Shown: positions 53,146 through 62,177, counted from the stretch's first letter. The stretch: 64,000 bases of DNA from Christiangramia fulva (GCF_003024155.1 NZ_CP028136.1:2976001-3040000); one strand, 5' to 3'. Notes: a model not told the origin generated them from the letters alone. Made by a program: numbers and translations.

Positions 53146-53712
53146 ATGGCTACTACCAGCGATATTAGAAACGGACTTTGTATCCGCTATAACCACGACA
53201 TTTATAAAATTGTTGAGTTCCTTCATGTGAAGCCAGGAAAGGGTCCGGCTTTCGTAAGAACAAAACTTAAAAGTGTAACCACCGGGAAAGTCCTGGAAAA
53301 TACTTTTTCCGCAGGGCATAAAATTGAAGATATTAGGGTAGAAACCCATAAATTTCAGTTCCTTTATGAAGACGGAGAATTCTATCACTTTATGAATGTG
53401 GAAGATTACACCCAAATCAGGCTTACTGAAAATGCCCTTGATATGCCAAAATTGCTAAAAGAAGGGGAAGTGGTAACTATTCTTATAAATACTGAAGACA
53501 ATATGCCGCTCTCAGTTGAGATGCCTGCCAGCGTTGTTCTGGAAGTAACTCATACCGAACCGGGCGTAAAAGGCAATACGGCTACCAATGCCACGAAACC
53601 TGCAACTGTTGAAACTGGTTTTGAGGTGAATGTGCCTCTTTTCATTAACGAGGGCGATAAGATCAAGATCGAAACAGAAAAAGGGACCTATAAAGAAAGA
53701 ATCAAGGAATAA
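53146..53712 (+). CDS. efp: Elongation factor P
   Basis: The 188-residue EF-P has KOW-like domain I with FLHVKPGKGPAFVRTKLK, containing the position normally modified (Lys in KPGKG), and two OB domains; the C-terminus VPLFINEGDKIKIETEKGTY is the family signature. It rescues ribosomes stalled at polyproline. That need is visible nearby: the M56 protein at 55.5 kb holds runs of six or more prolines. It starts 10 bases after lpxA and ends at the base before the second lpxD. Confidence 0.97.
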   Translation: MATTSDIRNGLCIRYNHDIYKIVEFLHVKPGKGPAFVRTKLKSVTTGKVLENTFSAGHKIEDIRVETHKFQFLYEDGEFYHFMNVEDYTQIRLTENALDMPKLLKEGEVVTILINTEDNMPLSVEMPASVVLEVTHTEPGVKGNTATNATKPATVETGFEVNVPLFINEGDKIKIETEKGTYKERIKE

Positions 53713-54642
53713 ATGAAATTTCCACGCCAATATGGTCTGAAGGAGATTGCCGGGATCATCAAATGTGAGTACATTGGTGATGACGATTTTCCGGTACAGG
53801 GAATGAATGAAATCCATGTTGTTACGCCCGGCGATATTGTTTTTGTAGATCATCCAAAATATTACGATAAAGCCCTGAAATCGGCAGCGACCATTGTTTT
53901 GATCAATAAAAAGGTAGAGTGTCCCGAAGGAAAGGCCTTATTGATTTCAGATGACCCTTTCAGGGATTTCAATAAGCTAACAAGTCATTTTAAGCCTTTC
54001 GAAGCATCGAACAAAATGATTGCTGAAGATGCTGAAATCGGTGAAAATACCATTCTTCAGCCTAATGTGGTGCTTGGATCTAATGTGAAAATTGGCAAAA
54101 ACTGTCTTATTCATTCCAGTGTGAATGTAGGGAAGGATTGCGTGATTGGTGATAATGTGATCATTCACAGTGGGACCGTTCTCGGTGGTGACGCATTCTA
54201 TTATAAAAAAAGAGCCGAGGGTTTTGATAAACTTTTATCTGGTGGGAGAGTAGTTGTCAAAGATAATGTTGAGATTGGAGCAAATTGTACCATAGACAGG
54301 GGTGTTACCGGTGACACCATTATTGGTGAAGGATCAAAACTTGATAATTTGATACAAATCGGACATGATACCGTAATTGGAAAAAAATGTCTTATTGCTT
54401 CTCAGGTTGGAATTGCCGGTGCCGTGAGAGTTGAAGATGAGGTAACCATTTGGGGGCAGGTCGGAATTCGCAGTGATGTGACCATAGCCAAAGGAACTGT
54501 GCTCATGGCCCAGTGTGGAGTTTCAAAAGATACGGAGCCAAATACAACCTATTGGGGCACACCATTCGGGGAAGTTCGTACAAAACTGAAGGAATATGCG
54601 GCAATAAAGAAATTGCCGGAAATTGTAAAAACATTCAAATAG
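53713..54642 (+). CDS. Second LpxD-like acyltransferase
   Basis: The 309-residue hexapeptide-repeat protein resembles LpxD but is 33 residues shorter. An N-terminal domain (about 1-90; [21 protein letters not shown]) precedes the beta-helix (about 95-285). The His matching the LpxD catalytic residue is kept as H218 in [14 protein letters not shown], and [19 protein letters not shown] replaces the usual DGFGF. It follows efp with no gap (TAA then ATG). It may be a functional paralogue using another sugar or acyl donor, or act with LpxD. Confidence 0.88.
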   Translation: MKFPRQYGLKEIAGIIKCEYIGDDDFPVQGMNEIHVVTPGDIVFVDHPKYYDKALKSAATIVLINKKVECPEGKALLISDDPFRDFNKLTSHFKPFEASNKMIAEDAEIGENTILQPNVVLGSNVKIGKNCLIHSSVNVGKDCVIGDNVIIHSGTVLGGDAFYYKKRAEGFDKLLSGGRVVVKDNVEIGANCTIDRGVTGDTIIGEGSKLDNLIQIGHDTVIGKKCLIASQVGIAGAVRVEDEVTIWGQVGIRSDVTIAKGTVLMAQCGVSKDTEPNTTYWGTPFGEVRTKLKEYAAIKKLPEIVKTFK

Positions 54643-54650
54643 TTTATACC

Positions 54651-55043
54651 ATGAGTATTAAAGCGACCGAAGTTGTTCAAAAATTTTACCAGACTAATAT
54701 CAGTGAGGATGAGAGTGTAAGAGGTTTTCTTCATCCGGAGGTTGAACTTACCTGGTATGCTACAACGGGGGTTAAAAAACTGAACCTGGAAGGAATTCAG
54801 AAAATAAGCAAAGAACTCGCGTCTTCTTTCGATTCACTGAGAGCTGAAGTAGAGAAGGTATTCGCTAAAAGGGAAAATGTAGCCATTCACTTTACCTATT
54901 ATGTTCGCACTATTGAAAATCCCGATGAGGAAATGCCTTTGGCTCATTTTGTCGCTATTTGGGAATTAAAGGACAAAAAATTGTACCGGGGCGTCCAGAT
55001 AAGTCAGTTGGGCGAAGAAATCGAGAAAAGCCCCTGGGCTTAA
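54651..55043 (+). CDS. NTF2-like (SnoaL-type) fold protein
   Basis: The 130-residue protein reads MSIKATEVVQKFYQTNISED at the start; the rest has the alpha+beta cone pattern of NTF2-like proteins (FLHPEVELTWYATTG, FAKRENVAIHFTYYVRTI, HFVAIWELKDKKLYRGVQI). A longer open frame starting at 54513 runs antiparallel to no gene but overlaps the second lpxD; this start 9 bases after its stop is preferred. Function is unknown. It is last in the lipid A operon, with a terminator 7 bases after the stop. Confidence 0.85.
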   Translation: MSIKATEVVQKFYQTNISEDESVRGFLHPEVELTWYATTGVKKLNLEGIQKISKELASSFDSLRAEVEKVFAKRENVAIHFTYYVRTIENPDEEMPLAHFVAIWELKDKKLYRGVQISQLGEEIEKSPWA

Positions 55044-55049
55044 AAAATC

Positions 55050-55077
55050 AGTCTGCTTCTTTAAGCGGACTTTTTTT
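55050..55077 (+). terminator. Terminator of the lpx-efp operon
   Basis: AGTCTGCTT/AAGCGGACT (55050-55058 with 55063-55071, one G-T pair) is followed by TTTTTT. Confidence 0.92.
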
Positions 55078-55088
55078 ATAACTTTTAC

Positions 55089-55106
55089 ATTCTACATTTG
55101 TAGAAT
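55089..55106. promoter_or_regulatory. BlaI-type operator 1
   Basis: ATTCTACA-TT-TGTAGAAT is a perfect 8-bp inverted repeat; the TACA...TGTA core is the known BlaI/MecI recognition pattern. It contains the TTTG -33 box of the promoter. Confidence 0.78.
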
Positions 55107-55128
55107 TAAATATTTTATTCTACGTTTG
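55097..55128 (+). promoter_or_regulatory. Promoter of the BlaI/M56 operon, embedded in the operators
   Basis: TTTG (55097-55100), a 20-base spacer and TACGTTTG (55121-55128) match the consensus exactly. The -33 box lies inside operator 1 and the -7 box inside operator 2. The ATG is 20 bases downstream. Confidence 0.78.
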
Positions 55129-55134
55129 TAGAGT
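55117..55134. promoter_or_regulatory. BlaI-type operator 2
   Basis: ATTCTACG-TT-TGTAGAGT is the same dyad as operator 1 with two mismatched pairs; the half-site TGTAGA is intact. The centres of the two operators are 28 bp apart. It covers the -7 box. Confidence 0.75.
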
Positions 55135-55147
55135 AATTATTGGCAAT

Positions 55148-55513
55148 ATGGATTTATCTAATGCAGAAGAGCAATTAATGCAACTTCTCTGGAAGCAGGA
55201 AAAAGCGATCATGAAAGAGCTAATCGAAGCTTACCCCGATCCAAAACCGGCTGTAACTACCGTGGCTACCTTGCTGAAGAGAATGCAGGATAAAGGTTTT
55301 GTTGGTTATACCCAGTTAGGAAGATCCAGGGAATACTTTCCAAAGGTGTCGAAAAAATCTTACTTCTCACGGCAGGTTAACGGCATGATCAAGAATTTCT
55401 TTAATGATTCGGCTTCCCAATTCGCTTCTTTTTTTACGCAGGAAACCGATCTTTCGGAAGAGGAATTGAAAGAGATTAGAAAACTCATAGATGAACGCAT
55501 AAAAAAGAATTGA
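55148..55513 (+). CDS. BlaI/MecI/CopY family transcriptional repressor
   Basis: The 121-residue winged-helix protein begins LSNAEEQLMQLLWKQEKAIM and continues with KPAVTTVATLLKRMQDKGFV, the BlaI/Penicillinase_R DNA-binding domain, and a helical dimerisation tail. BlaI-type dimers bind TACA/TGTA dyads; two occur just upstream, so the gene is probably self-repressed. It is coupled to a membrane M56 peptidase gene that starts one base after its stop and likely cleaves it on a signal. There is no beta-lactamase gene nearby. Confidence 0.94.
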   Translation: MDLSNAEEQLMQLLWKQEKAIMKELIEAYPDPKPAVTTVATLLKRMQDKGFVGYTQLGRSREYFPKVSKKSYFSRQVNGMIKNFFNDSASQFASFFTQETDLSEEELKEIRKLIDERIKKN

Positions 55514-55514
55514 G

Positions 55515-57170
55515 ATGTTGGAGTATGTTATCAAATCGGGCCTTTGTATGCTAATTCTTTTCGGCTTCTACAGGTTTCTGCTGGAAGATGAAAACATGCC
55601 GGTTTTTAAAAGATTTTACTTGCTGGCAACAGTAATAATTTCACTTATTCTGCCTTTTGTCACCATAACATATACTATTGAAGCAGCACCCGAGACCGCA
55701 AATACTCTGTTATTTCCAGTTGATAATTCTGTGACGAGTGCAGCGATACCTTCTGCTACAAATTGGCACAAAATAGCCGGGTTCACTGGCTTCGGAATAT
55801 ACCTTTGCGGAGTTCTTTTCTTTTCTTTTCGGTTTATCAGAAATCTTTTTACTATCAGTCGCGAAATAAGTGAAAACGAGAAAAAATCAGAATTTCCCTA
55901 TATTTTTGTGCTTCTTAGGCGAAATCTTATTCCTCACAGTTTCCTGCGCTATATTTTCCTTGGAAAATCTGATTTCGAAAACAACAATATATCCCACGCA
56001 GTTCTGGAACATGAAAAAGCCCATGTAGATCAAAAGCATTCCTGGGATCTTCTCCTTATTGAACTTTTACAGGTCATTTTCTGGTTCAACCCCGTATTTT
56101 TTGAACTTAAAAAATCGATCAGACTCAACCATGAATTTTTGGCTGATCGAAAAGTGCTTGCCGGTGCGGTGAATCCGGTAGAATATTCACAATTACTTTT
56201 CAGCTATACTTCGGCGACTCATCACAACAGCCTTTATAGCCCCTTCAATAATTCATTAATCAAAAAACGAATTCTTATGATTTCTAAAAACTTTTCATCA
56301 AGACGATTTCTGACCCGCCTGGGATTTCTTATTCCCGTTTTAGCATTGTGTATTTTCCTTTTTAACAATGATATCGTCGCAAAACCGGTGCATTCTAATG
56401 AAAATAGTACTGATCTTCCGCTAAATCTTTTTCAGCAGCCCTCCAAAATTCATATAATGATCGAAGGAGAGTCAATTAGTTTAAATGGAAAAGAAATAAA
56501 GCTGAAGAATTTTGGTAAAGAACTCGATAAAATTACCAACGGACTTTCTGCGGAAGAAATAAGTGAAATAGATTTTAACGTGCAAACCCGTGATACCAAA
56601 GATGGTCTTATTGATAAGTTGGAAGAAGAATTTCAAAACACCCGTTTTGCCAAAATTACCGGCATGACCCTTTTGCCACCGCCACCGCCGCCGGCACCGA
56701 AAATAGGGGATATGCCACCTCCACCACCACCGGCTTCCGCTCATGAGCATATGCCACCGCCACCACCGCCACCAGCCGAACATGGAGGTGAAGTTCCTCC
56801 CGCACCGCCAGCTCCTGCGCATCCGCAACATCCTCCAATGCCACCAGCCCGACATGATTCTTTAAGAAAAATGGCGATGAAGGAGCAACGCATGGCCGAA
56901 AGGGAACAGGAGAGAATGCGTGATCTTGAAGAAAGATATGCTGATAATCCCGAACTCCTGGAAGAAAAAAAGCAGGAATTTAAAGAGAGAATACAGGAGC
57001 GTCGCCAGGAAATTCAGGAGCGAATGGCTGAGATGCAGCGACATAGGCAGCAAATGATGGAAGAGCGCCAGGCCATGATGCGTGAAAGACAAAGAATGAT
57101 CCAGGAACACCGGCGGGAAATTTTGGAAAAGAGAGATTCTATCAGAAATAATAATTATTCTGATCAATAA
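55515..57170 (+). CDS. BlaR1-type M56 metallopeptidase with Pro-rich and coiled-coil tail
   Basis: The 551-residue protein has four N-terminal membrane helices and the M56 domain with H166-E167-K-A-H170 and NHEFLADRKV (about 205-214) as zinc ligands. FNNSLIKKRILMIS and a final helix (FLIPVLALCIFLFN, about 270-290) complete the BlaR/MecR-like core. Instead of a penicillin-binding sensor it carries about 70 residues dominated by Pro (about 380-450, several runs of six) and an Arg/Glu/Gln/Met-rich helix of about 90 residues. The signal sensed is unknown. No TonB C-terminal domain is visible. Confidence 0.9.
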   Translation: MLEYVIKSGLCMLILFGFYRFLLEDENMPVFKRFYLLATVIISLILPFVTITYTIEAAPETANTLLFPVDNSVTSAAIPSATNWHKIAGFTGFGIYLCGVLFFSFRFIRNLFTISREISENEKKSEFPYIFVLLRRNLIPHSFLRYIFLGKSDFENNNISHAVLEHEKAHVDQKHSWDLLLIELLQVIFWFNPVFFELKKSIRLNHEFLADRKVLAGAVNPVEYSQLLFSYTSATHHNSLYSPFNNSLIKKRILMISKNFSSRRFLTRLGFLIPVLALCIFLFNNDIVAKPVHSNENSTDLPLNLFQQPSKIHIMIEGESISLNGKEIKLKNFGKELDKITNGLSAEEISEIDFNVQTRDTKDGLIDKLEEEFQNTRFAKITGMTLLPPPPPPAPKIGDMPPPPPPASAHEHMPPPPPPPAEHGGEVPPAPPAPAHPQHPPMPPARHDSLRKMAMKEQRMAEREQERMRDLEERYADNPELLEEKKQEFKERIQERRQEIQERMAEMQRHRQQMMEERQAMMRERQRMIQEHRREILEKRDSIRNNNYSDQ

Positions 57171-57235
57171 AGCCCTAATTTTTTCAAACTCCCTGTTTTT
57201 TATGGGAATTTTAGGAATTATGACCTGAATAAACG

Positions 57236-57260
57236 AATAAAAGCCTTTAGGTTTTATTTT
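57236..57260 (+). terminator. Terminator after the M56 gene
   Basis: AATAAAA(G)CC pairs with GGTTTTATT around a TTTA loop, followed by TTT. It is AT-rich and only moderately strong. Confidence 0.55.
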
Positions 57261-57268
57261 TAAAAACC

Positions 57269-57276
57269 TACTTTTG
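57269..57276 (+). promoter_or_regulatory. -7 box of the sucD promoter
   Basis: TACTTTTG lies 25 bases before the sucD ATG. The -33 position falls inside the preceding hairpin and has only TTTA. Confidence 0.5.
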
Positions 57277-57301
57277 TACTCCTAAAATTCAATGAACACT
57301 T

Positions 57302-58177
57302 ATGAGCGTTTTAGTCAATAAAAATTCTAAAGTCATCGTGCAGGGATTTACCGGAAGTGAAGGTACTTTTCATGCCGAGCAAATGATAGAATATGGTACC
57401 AATGTAGTTGGTGGCGTTACCCCAGGAAAAGGAGGTCAAAAACACCTTAACAAGCCCGTTTTCAATACAGTTTCTCAAGCTGTTAAAGAGACAGGAGCCG
57501 ATGTTTCCATTATTTTTGTACCGCCTGCTTTTGCAGCCGATGCGATTATGGAAGCTGCCGACGCAGGTATAAAAGTCATTATCACTATAACTGAAGGAAT
57601 TCCTGTTGCCGATATGGTGAAGGCTTCAGATTATATTAAAGACCGCGATTGCCGTTTGATAGGGCCTAACTGTCCGGGAGTTATCACTCCGGGTGAAGCC
57701 AAGGTTGGGATCATGCCCGGTTTCGTTTTCAAAAAAGGAAAAGTGGGAATTGTTTCCAAATCTGGTACCTTAACTTATGAAGCAGCAGATCAGGTTGTGA
57801 AGCAGGGTCTGGGAATCACTACTGCGATTGGTATTGGAGGTGATCCTATTATCGGGACTACTACTAAAGAGGCGGTGGAGCTATTGATGAACGACGACGA
57901 AACAGAGTGTATCGTAATGATCGGTGAAATTGGCGGACAACTGGAAGCCGATGCTGCAAAATGGGTAAAAGAAAACGGTAATAAAAAACCTGTTATAGGT
58001 TTTATCGCCGGAGAAACAGCGCCTGCAGGACGTACTATGGGTCATGCGGGAGCAATTGTTGGCGGAAGTGAAGATACCGCTCAGGCTAAAAAGAAAATCC
58101 TAAGAGAAAATGGAATTTATGTTGTTGATTCCCCAGCCGAAATAGGAAAGAAAGTTTCTGAAGTTCTCAACGGCTAA
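57302..58177 (+). CDS. sucD: Succinyl-CoA synthetase alpha subunit
   Basis: The 291-residue protein has [24 protein letters not shown] (CoA-binding Rossmann domain), [20 protein letters not shown] and the phospho-His H248 in [15 protein letters not shown]. With SucC it converts succinyl-CoA to succinate with ATP or GTP formation. sucC is not adjacent, as often in Bacteroidota. Length is normal. Confidence 0.97.
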   Translation: MSVLVNKNSKVIVQGFTGSEGTFHAEQMIEYGTNVVGGVTPGKGGQKHLNKPVFNTVSQAVKETGADVSIIFVPPAFAADAIMEAADAGIKVIITITEGIPVADMVKASDYIKDRDCRLIGPNCPGVITPGEAKVGIMPGFVFKKGKVGIVSKSGTLTYEAADQVVKQGLGITTAIGIGGDPIIGTTTKEAVELLMNDDETECIVMIGEIGGQLEADAAKWVKENGNKKPVIGFIAGETAPAGRTMGHAGAIVGGSEDTAQAKKKILRENGIYVVDSPAEIGKKVSEVLNG

Positions 58178-58197
58178 AATTTTCATATAAATTTTAT

Positions 58198-58249
58198 AAA
58201 TCCTTCTGAAACCCGCTTCTATCCGGGACCATTTTCAGAAGGATTTTTT
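58198..58249 (+). terminator. Terminator after sucD
   Basis: A 14-bp perfect stem (58198-58211 with 58233-58246), with an inner CCCG/CGGG hairpin, is followed by a T-run. Confidence 0.92.
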
Positions 58250-58309
58250 ATTAGAAGCCTTTTTGCTTTTGTTATATTTGGAAAAAGACAATTAACCAAG
58301 ATCCATAAT

Positions 58310-59056
58310 ATGAAATTATTAGAAGGAAAAAATGCCATAATTACAGGTGGAAGCCGTGGAATAGGTAAAGGAATTGCACAGGTTTTCGCTCAACATGGAG
58401 CCAATGTGGCTTTTACGTATAATTCTTCGGCAGAATCAGCGGAAGCGCTGGCTAAGGAACTGTCAGGAATGGGAGTGAAGGCCAAAGCATATAAATCGAA
58501 TGCTGCAAGTTTTTCTGAAGCTCAGGAACTCGTTGATGAAGTGGTGAAAGAATTCGGTTCTATCGATATTCTGGTGAATAATGCCGGTATCACCAAAGAC
58601 AATCTGCTAATGCGAATGAGCGAGGAAGATTTTGACCGTGTGATCGAAGTAAACCTGAAATCGATTTTTAATATGACCAAAGCCGCTCAGCGCACTTTTC
58701 TTAAACAGCGCAGCGGAAGCATTATCAATATGAGCTCTGTGGTAGGAGTTACCGGAAATGCTGGTCAGGCGAATTATGCGGCCTCTAAGGCTGGAATTAT
58801 CGGATTTTCCAAGTCTATGGCCCAGGAGCTCGGTTCAAGAAATATCCGCACCAATGTGATCGCTCCCGGCTTCATCGAAACCGAAATGACCGAAAAGCTT
58901 GACGAAAAAACCGTGCAGGGCTGGAGAGATGCGATTCCTTTGAAGCGTGGAGGTTCTCCTGAAGATATCGCCAATGCCTGCGTATTTTTGGGAAGTGATC
59001 TGAGTTCATATATCACCGGCCAGATTATACATGTGGATGGCGGAATGCACACCTAG
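58310..59056 (+). CDS. fabG: 3-oxoacyl-ACP reductase
   Basis: The 248-residue SDR has [11 protein letters not shown] for NADPH binding, NNAG at [16 protein letters not shown], the catalytic Ser in INMSSVVG and the Tyr-Lys pair in [22 protein letters not shown] is a FabG-specific segment. It reduces 3-oxoacyl-ACP in fatty-acid elongation. It stands alone here, not in a fab cluster, between sucD and the VWA-type gene. Confidence 0.93.
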   Translation: MKLLEGKNAIITGGSRGIGKGIAQVFAQHGANVAFTYNSSAESAEALAKELSGMGVKAKAYKSNAASFSEAQELVDEVVKEFGSIDILVNNAGITKDNLLMRMSEEDFDRVIEVNLKSIFNMTKAAQRTFLKQRSGSIINMSSVVGVTGNAGQANYAASKAGIIGFSKSMAQELGSRNIRTNVIAPGFIETEMTEKLDEKTVQGWRDAIPLKRGGSPEDIANACVFLGSDLSSYITGQIIHVDGGMHT

Positions 59057-59153
59057 AAATCAGATTTTAGAAGTAAGAAGTTAGAATTAAGCTTTTCGTT
59101 GAAGATTTTATTTAAATTGGAGAGCTGAGCGACAAGCATAACTTCAAATTTTC

Positions 59154-61187
59154 ATGGCGATAAATACAATTTTATTAATCACCCTGGCGCTTTTAGTAGC
59201 GCTGGGGTTCGCTTTTTACCAGTATTTATTCAAAAAGCCTGTAAGGGTAAAAAAAGACTATATTTTTTTCGCACTGCGGTTTTTGGCTGTTTTTATCATT
59301 CTTCTTTTATTGATCAACCCCAAAATTACCCGGACCAAATACACTGTTGAAAAACCTTCCTTGTATATTCTTGCTGATAATTCAGAGTCGATAAAATTTT
59401 TAAATAGTAAGGACACTTTAAAAGAGCTTCAAAACCTCCTTTTAAATGATAAAGCCCTGCAGGATCGTTTTGAAATTGCGAGGTTTTCTTTCGGAAAAAA
59501 TCTTCTAAATAGCGACAGCCTTGATTTTTCTTCTACCGGAAGCGATCTTTTCCAGGCTCTTTCTGAAGTTTCAGAGATTTCAAAGAACAGAAATTCAGCG
59601 ATCATTTTTCTTTCTGACGCGAATCAAACTTCCGGACGTGATTTTCGGTATTTTAAAAAATCCGGTGATGAAGAACTTTTTCCTGTGATCATAGGGGATA
59701 CCGCAAACTATAGTGATCTTTCCATTTCCCGAATCAATACGAATAGGTATGCTTTTCTCAATAATAATTTTCCTGTAGAGATTTTTGTGAATTACAATGG
59801 GGATAAGGAAGTCACTTCTGAATTACAAATTCTTCAAAATGGAAAAGTTCTTTTTTCAAAAGACCTGAGCTTTGATCAACAAAATGGTTCCGCGGTGATT
59901 AACACGAATATTCCTGTAAAATCCCTTGGAGTAAAATCTTATAAGGCGGTAATAAAAGCCTTGCCAAACGAGAAAAATATTACCAATAACGGGAAAAATT
60001 TTGCAGTTCAGGTTATTGATGAGCGAACTAAAGTACTGCTGCTTTCTTCTATTGAGCATCCCGATTTGGGTGCTATAAAAAAATCAATCGAAAGTAATTC
60101 GCAGCGCTCTCTTGATCTAATTATAGGAAATATTAAAAAACCGCAATTTAAAGATTATCAGTTAATTATAATTTATCAGCCAAACAATCAATTTATATCT
60201 ATTTCATCTCAAATTGAGTCTGATGAAAATAATTTTCTATTAATTACAGGTACCGAAACTGATTGGGATTTTATTAATTCGCTTGATCTGGGTGTAAATA
60301 AAAAATCGGCCGGGCCACCTCAGGAAATTTTCCCTGTTTATAACAAAAACTTTAGTGCTTTCCAGTTTGAAGATATCGGTTTTGATGATCTTCCACCTCT
60401 GAGCGTTAAATTTGGAAAAGTTGAATATGATCAGGGCGCTTTTGATGTAATGCTTTTTCAGAAAATGCAGGGTGTCACAACCGACGAGCCTTTATTAGCT
60501 GTTTCAAAAAATTCGCCTAAAAAAGGATTTTTGCTGGGAGAAGGTATCTGGCGTTGGAGGGCGAAATCTTTCAGGGAAACACAATCTTTTCGCGAATTTG
60601 ATGATTTTTTCAGCAAGATCATTCAGAATCTTTCTGCTTCCCGGAAAAGAGAAAGGTTGAGCCTTGACTACAATAATTTTTATTACGGAAATGAAGAAGT
60701 GATCATAAGCGCTCAGTATTATGATCAAAATTACCAGTTGGATCTTAATGGCAATCTCCAGATCCATTTAAAAGATTCTATTGAAAATAAAGAGATCACC
60801 TCTGATTTTATGGTCAGGGATAATTTCTATCAGTTCAATGCCGGCGATCTTCCTGCCGGAACTTATAGTTTTACAGTTTCTGAAAAAGGTTCTGGTATAA
60901 AGGCATCCGGTAGTTTTGAAGTGATATCTTATAATATTGAAAAACAATTTTCTTCAGCAAATTTAAATGCCATGGAGGATTTTGCTGAAAATAATAATAC
61001 TGAAGTTTTTTTTCCAGATCGGATAGATTCCCTCAAATCGGCTTTGCTAAACAGTTCTTCCTTAAAACCGGTACAGAAAAGCCAACTTAAATCCGTACCT
61101 TTGATCGACTGGTATTACCTGCTGTTTTTACTGATTTCTGTTCTTACCGTTGAATGGTTCTACCGAAAATACTTAGGATTAATCTAA
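59154..61187 (+). CDS. VWA-type membrane protein of unknown function
   Basis: The 677-residue protein has two N-terminal helices (LLITLALLVALGFAFYQYLF and FFALRFLAVFIILLLLINP), a von Willebrand A-like domain at about 70-190 with the MIDAS-type LADNSESIKF (DxSxS kept) and SAIIFLSDANQTSG, beta-rich repeats, and a C-terminal helix (WYYLLFLLISVLTVEWFYRKYL). The layout matches the Bacteroidota proteins annotated as membrane proteins or VWA-domain proteins near Bat genes. It is followed 15 bases later by the prohibitin gene. Confidence 0.85.
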   Translation: MAINTILLITLALLVALGFAFYQYLFKKPVRVKKDYIFFALRFLAVFIILLLLINPKITRTKYTVEKPSLYILADNSESIKFLNSKDTLKELQNLLLNDKALQDRFEIARFSFGKNLLNSDSLDFSSTGSDLFQALSEVSEISKNRNSAIIFLSDANQTSGRDFRYFKKSGDEELFPVIIGDTANYSDLSISRINTNRYAFLNNNFPVEIFVNYNGDKEVTSELQILQNGKVLFSKDLSFDQQNGSAVINTNIPVKSLGVKSYKAVIKALPNEKNITNNGKNFAVQVIDERTKVLLLSSIEHPDLGAIKKSIESNSQRSLDLIIGNIKKPQFKDYQLIIIYQPNNQFISISSQIESDENNFLLITGTETDWDFINSLDLGVNKKSAGPPQEIFPVYNKNFSAFQFEDIGFDDLPPLSVKFGKVEYDQGAFDVMLFQKMQGVTTDEPLLAVSKNSPKKGFLLGEGIWRWRAKSFRETQSFREFDDFFSKIIQNLSASRKRERLSLDYNNFYYGNEEVIISAQYYDQNYQLDLNGNLQIHLKDSIENKEITSDFMVRDNFYQFNAGDLPAGTYSFTVSEKGSGIKASGSFEVISYNIEKQFSSANLNAMEDFAENNNTEVFFPDRIDSLKSALLNSSSLKPVQKSQLKSVPLIDWYYLLFLLISVLTVEWFYRKYLGLI

Positions 61188-61202
61188 ACTCAATACACTT
61201 TT

Positions 61203-62018
61203 ATGGAAAGACTACCCAAACTTACTATACCCATTATCATAGGTATAGTCATTTTAATAATATTCGTTGCTAACTCAACTATGACCATTGGTTCTGGTGA
61301 GGCTGGCGTATTATATAAAACATTTGGAGGCGGTGTGGTTACCGATGAACCTCCTCTTTCAGAAGGTTTTCACATCGTAGCTCCCTGGAATAAGGTTTTT
61401 GTTTATGAAGTCAGGCAGCAGTCTATTGAAGAACAAATGAATGTTCTTTCTTCTAACGGTCTGGAGATCGAATTGGATGCTTCTGTTTGGTTTCAGCCTG
61501 CCTATGATGAATTAGGAAAACTTCACCGGGAAAAAGGAGAGAATTATATTCAAAGATTGCTTCAACCGGCAGTAAGATCGGCGGCTCGTGCGGTTGTGGG
61601 GAGATATAATCCCGAGCAACTCTATTCTACCAAACGGGAAGCTATTCAACAGGAGATATTTGAAGAAACTCAGCTTCTCCTTGAAGATCAATATGTCCAG
61701 GTGAATCAGGTGCTGGTAAGAGACGTTTCACTACCTCCAACTATTAAGGAAGCAATAGAACGCAAGCTCAAACAGGAACAGGAATCCCTGGAATATGAGT
61801 ACCGTTTGACCAAAGCAGAACAGGAAGCCAAAAGACAGCGTATTGATGCAGAAGGGAAGGCGAGGGCTAACGAGATACTTAATGCATCTTTAACTGATAA
61901 AATTTTGCAGGAGAAAGGAATTCAGGCAACTTTAGAACTTGCTAAATCACCAAATGCCAAAACAGTGGTTATTGGTTCCGGTAAGGAAGGTCTACCTTTA
62001 ATTCTTGGAAACAATTAA
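61203..62018 (+). CDS. Prohibitin/SPFH-domain membrane protein
   Basis: The 271-residue protein has one N-terminal anchor helix (IPIIIGIVILIIFVANSTMT), an SPFH/Band 7 domain at about 28-200 (GEAGVLYKTFGGGVVTDEPP, EGFHIVAPWNKVFVYEVRQQ) and a C-terminal coiled coil (KQEQESLEYEYRLTKAEQEAKRQR). SPFH proteins form large ring assemblies that organise membrane proteins and proteases such as FtsH. Its partner in this genome is not visible. It may be cotranscribed with the VWA-type protein. Confidence 0.93.
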   Translation: MERLPKLTIPIIIGIVILIIFVANSTMTIGSGEAGVLYKTFGGGVVTDEPPLSEGFHIVAPWNKVFVYEVRQQSIEEQMNVLSSNGLEIELDASVWFQPAYDELGKLHREKGENYIQRLLQPAVRSAARAVVGRYNPEQLYSTKREAIQQEIFEETQLLLEDQYVQVNQVLVRDVSLPPTIKEAIERKLKQEQESLEYEYRLTKAEQEAKRQRIDAEGKARANEILNASLTDKILQEKGIQATLELAKSPNAKTVVIGSGKEGLPLILGNN

Positions 62019-62047
62019 TAAAATAATCGAAATTTTAAAGATTATTG

Positions 62048-62077
62048 TTTGCAGTTAAAAATTTATCTTTAGTTTTG
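62048..62077 (+). promoter_or_regulatory. Promoter of the his operon
   Basis: TTTG (62048-62051), an 18-base spacer and TAGTTTTG (62070-62077) are close to the consensus; the leader peptide ATG follows 8 bases later, implying a very short 5' end. Confidence 0.5.
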
Positions 62078-62085
62078 TGATCACA

Positions 62086-62148
62086 ATGAGAACAAATTTT
62101 GTACATCATCATCATTTTATCCTCCGCGCTCAGGCGAGGTTATTTTGA
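62086..62148 (+). CDS. hisL: Histidine operon leader peptide
   Basis: This is a 20-residue ORF that begins MRTNFVHHHHF and contains four consecutive CAT codons. Low charged tRNA-His would stall the ribosome there. It sits between the prohibitin gene and hisG, 30 bases before a terminator-like hairpin. A leader peptide with a His run before an attenuator is the established arrangement of his operons in other bacteria. Confidence 0.85.
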   Translation: MRTNFVHHHHFILRAQARLF

Positions 62149-62177
62149 TATGCTGTAAAAACAACTAATATATCATG

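Noticed and set aside
54513..54650. Longer NTF2-like protein starting inside the second lpxD
   Set aside because: The extra codons overlap the lpxD-like gene in another frame; the conserved part starts at 54651 after the stop of that gene.
56676..56850. Repeated CCACCG and similar motifs that look like a tandem repeat or short-spaced array
   Set aside because: They are codons for runs of proline in the M56 protein and stay in frame; not an array or regulatory repeat.
59057..59153. Purine-rich AAGTAAGAAGTTAGAATTAAG string after fabG
   Set aside because: It resembles low-complexity intergenic sequence; there is no clear repeat unit, hairpin or promoter match, so no function is claimed.
62104..62115. 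Four CAT repeats as a microsatellite
   Set aside because: They are the His codons of a short leader ORF placed before a terminator and hisG; a functional reading is much better.
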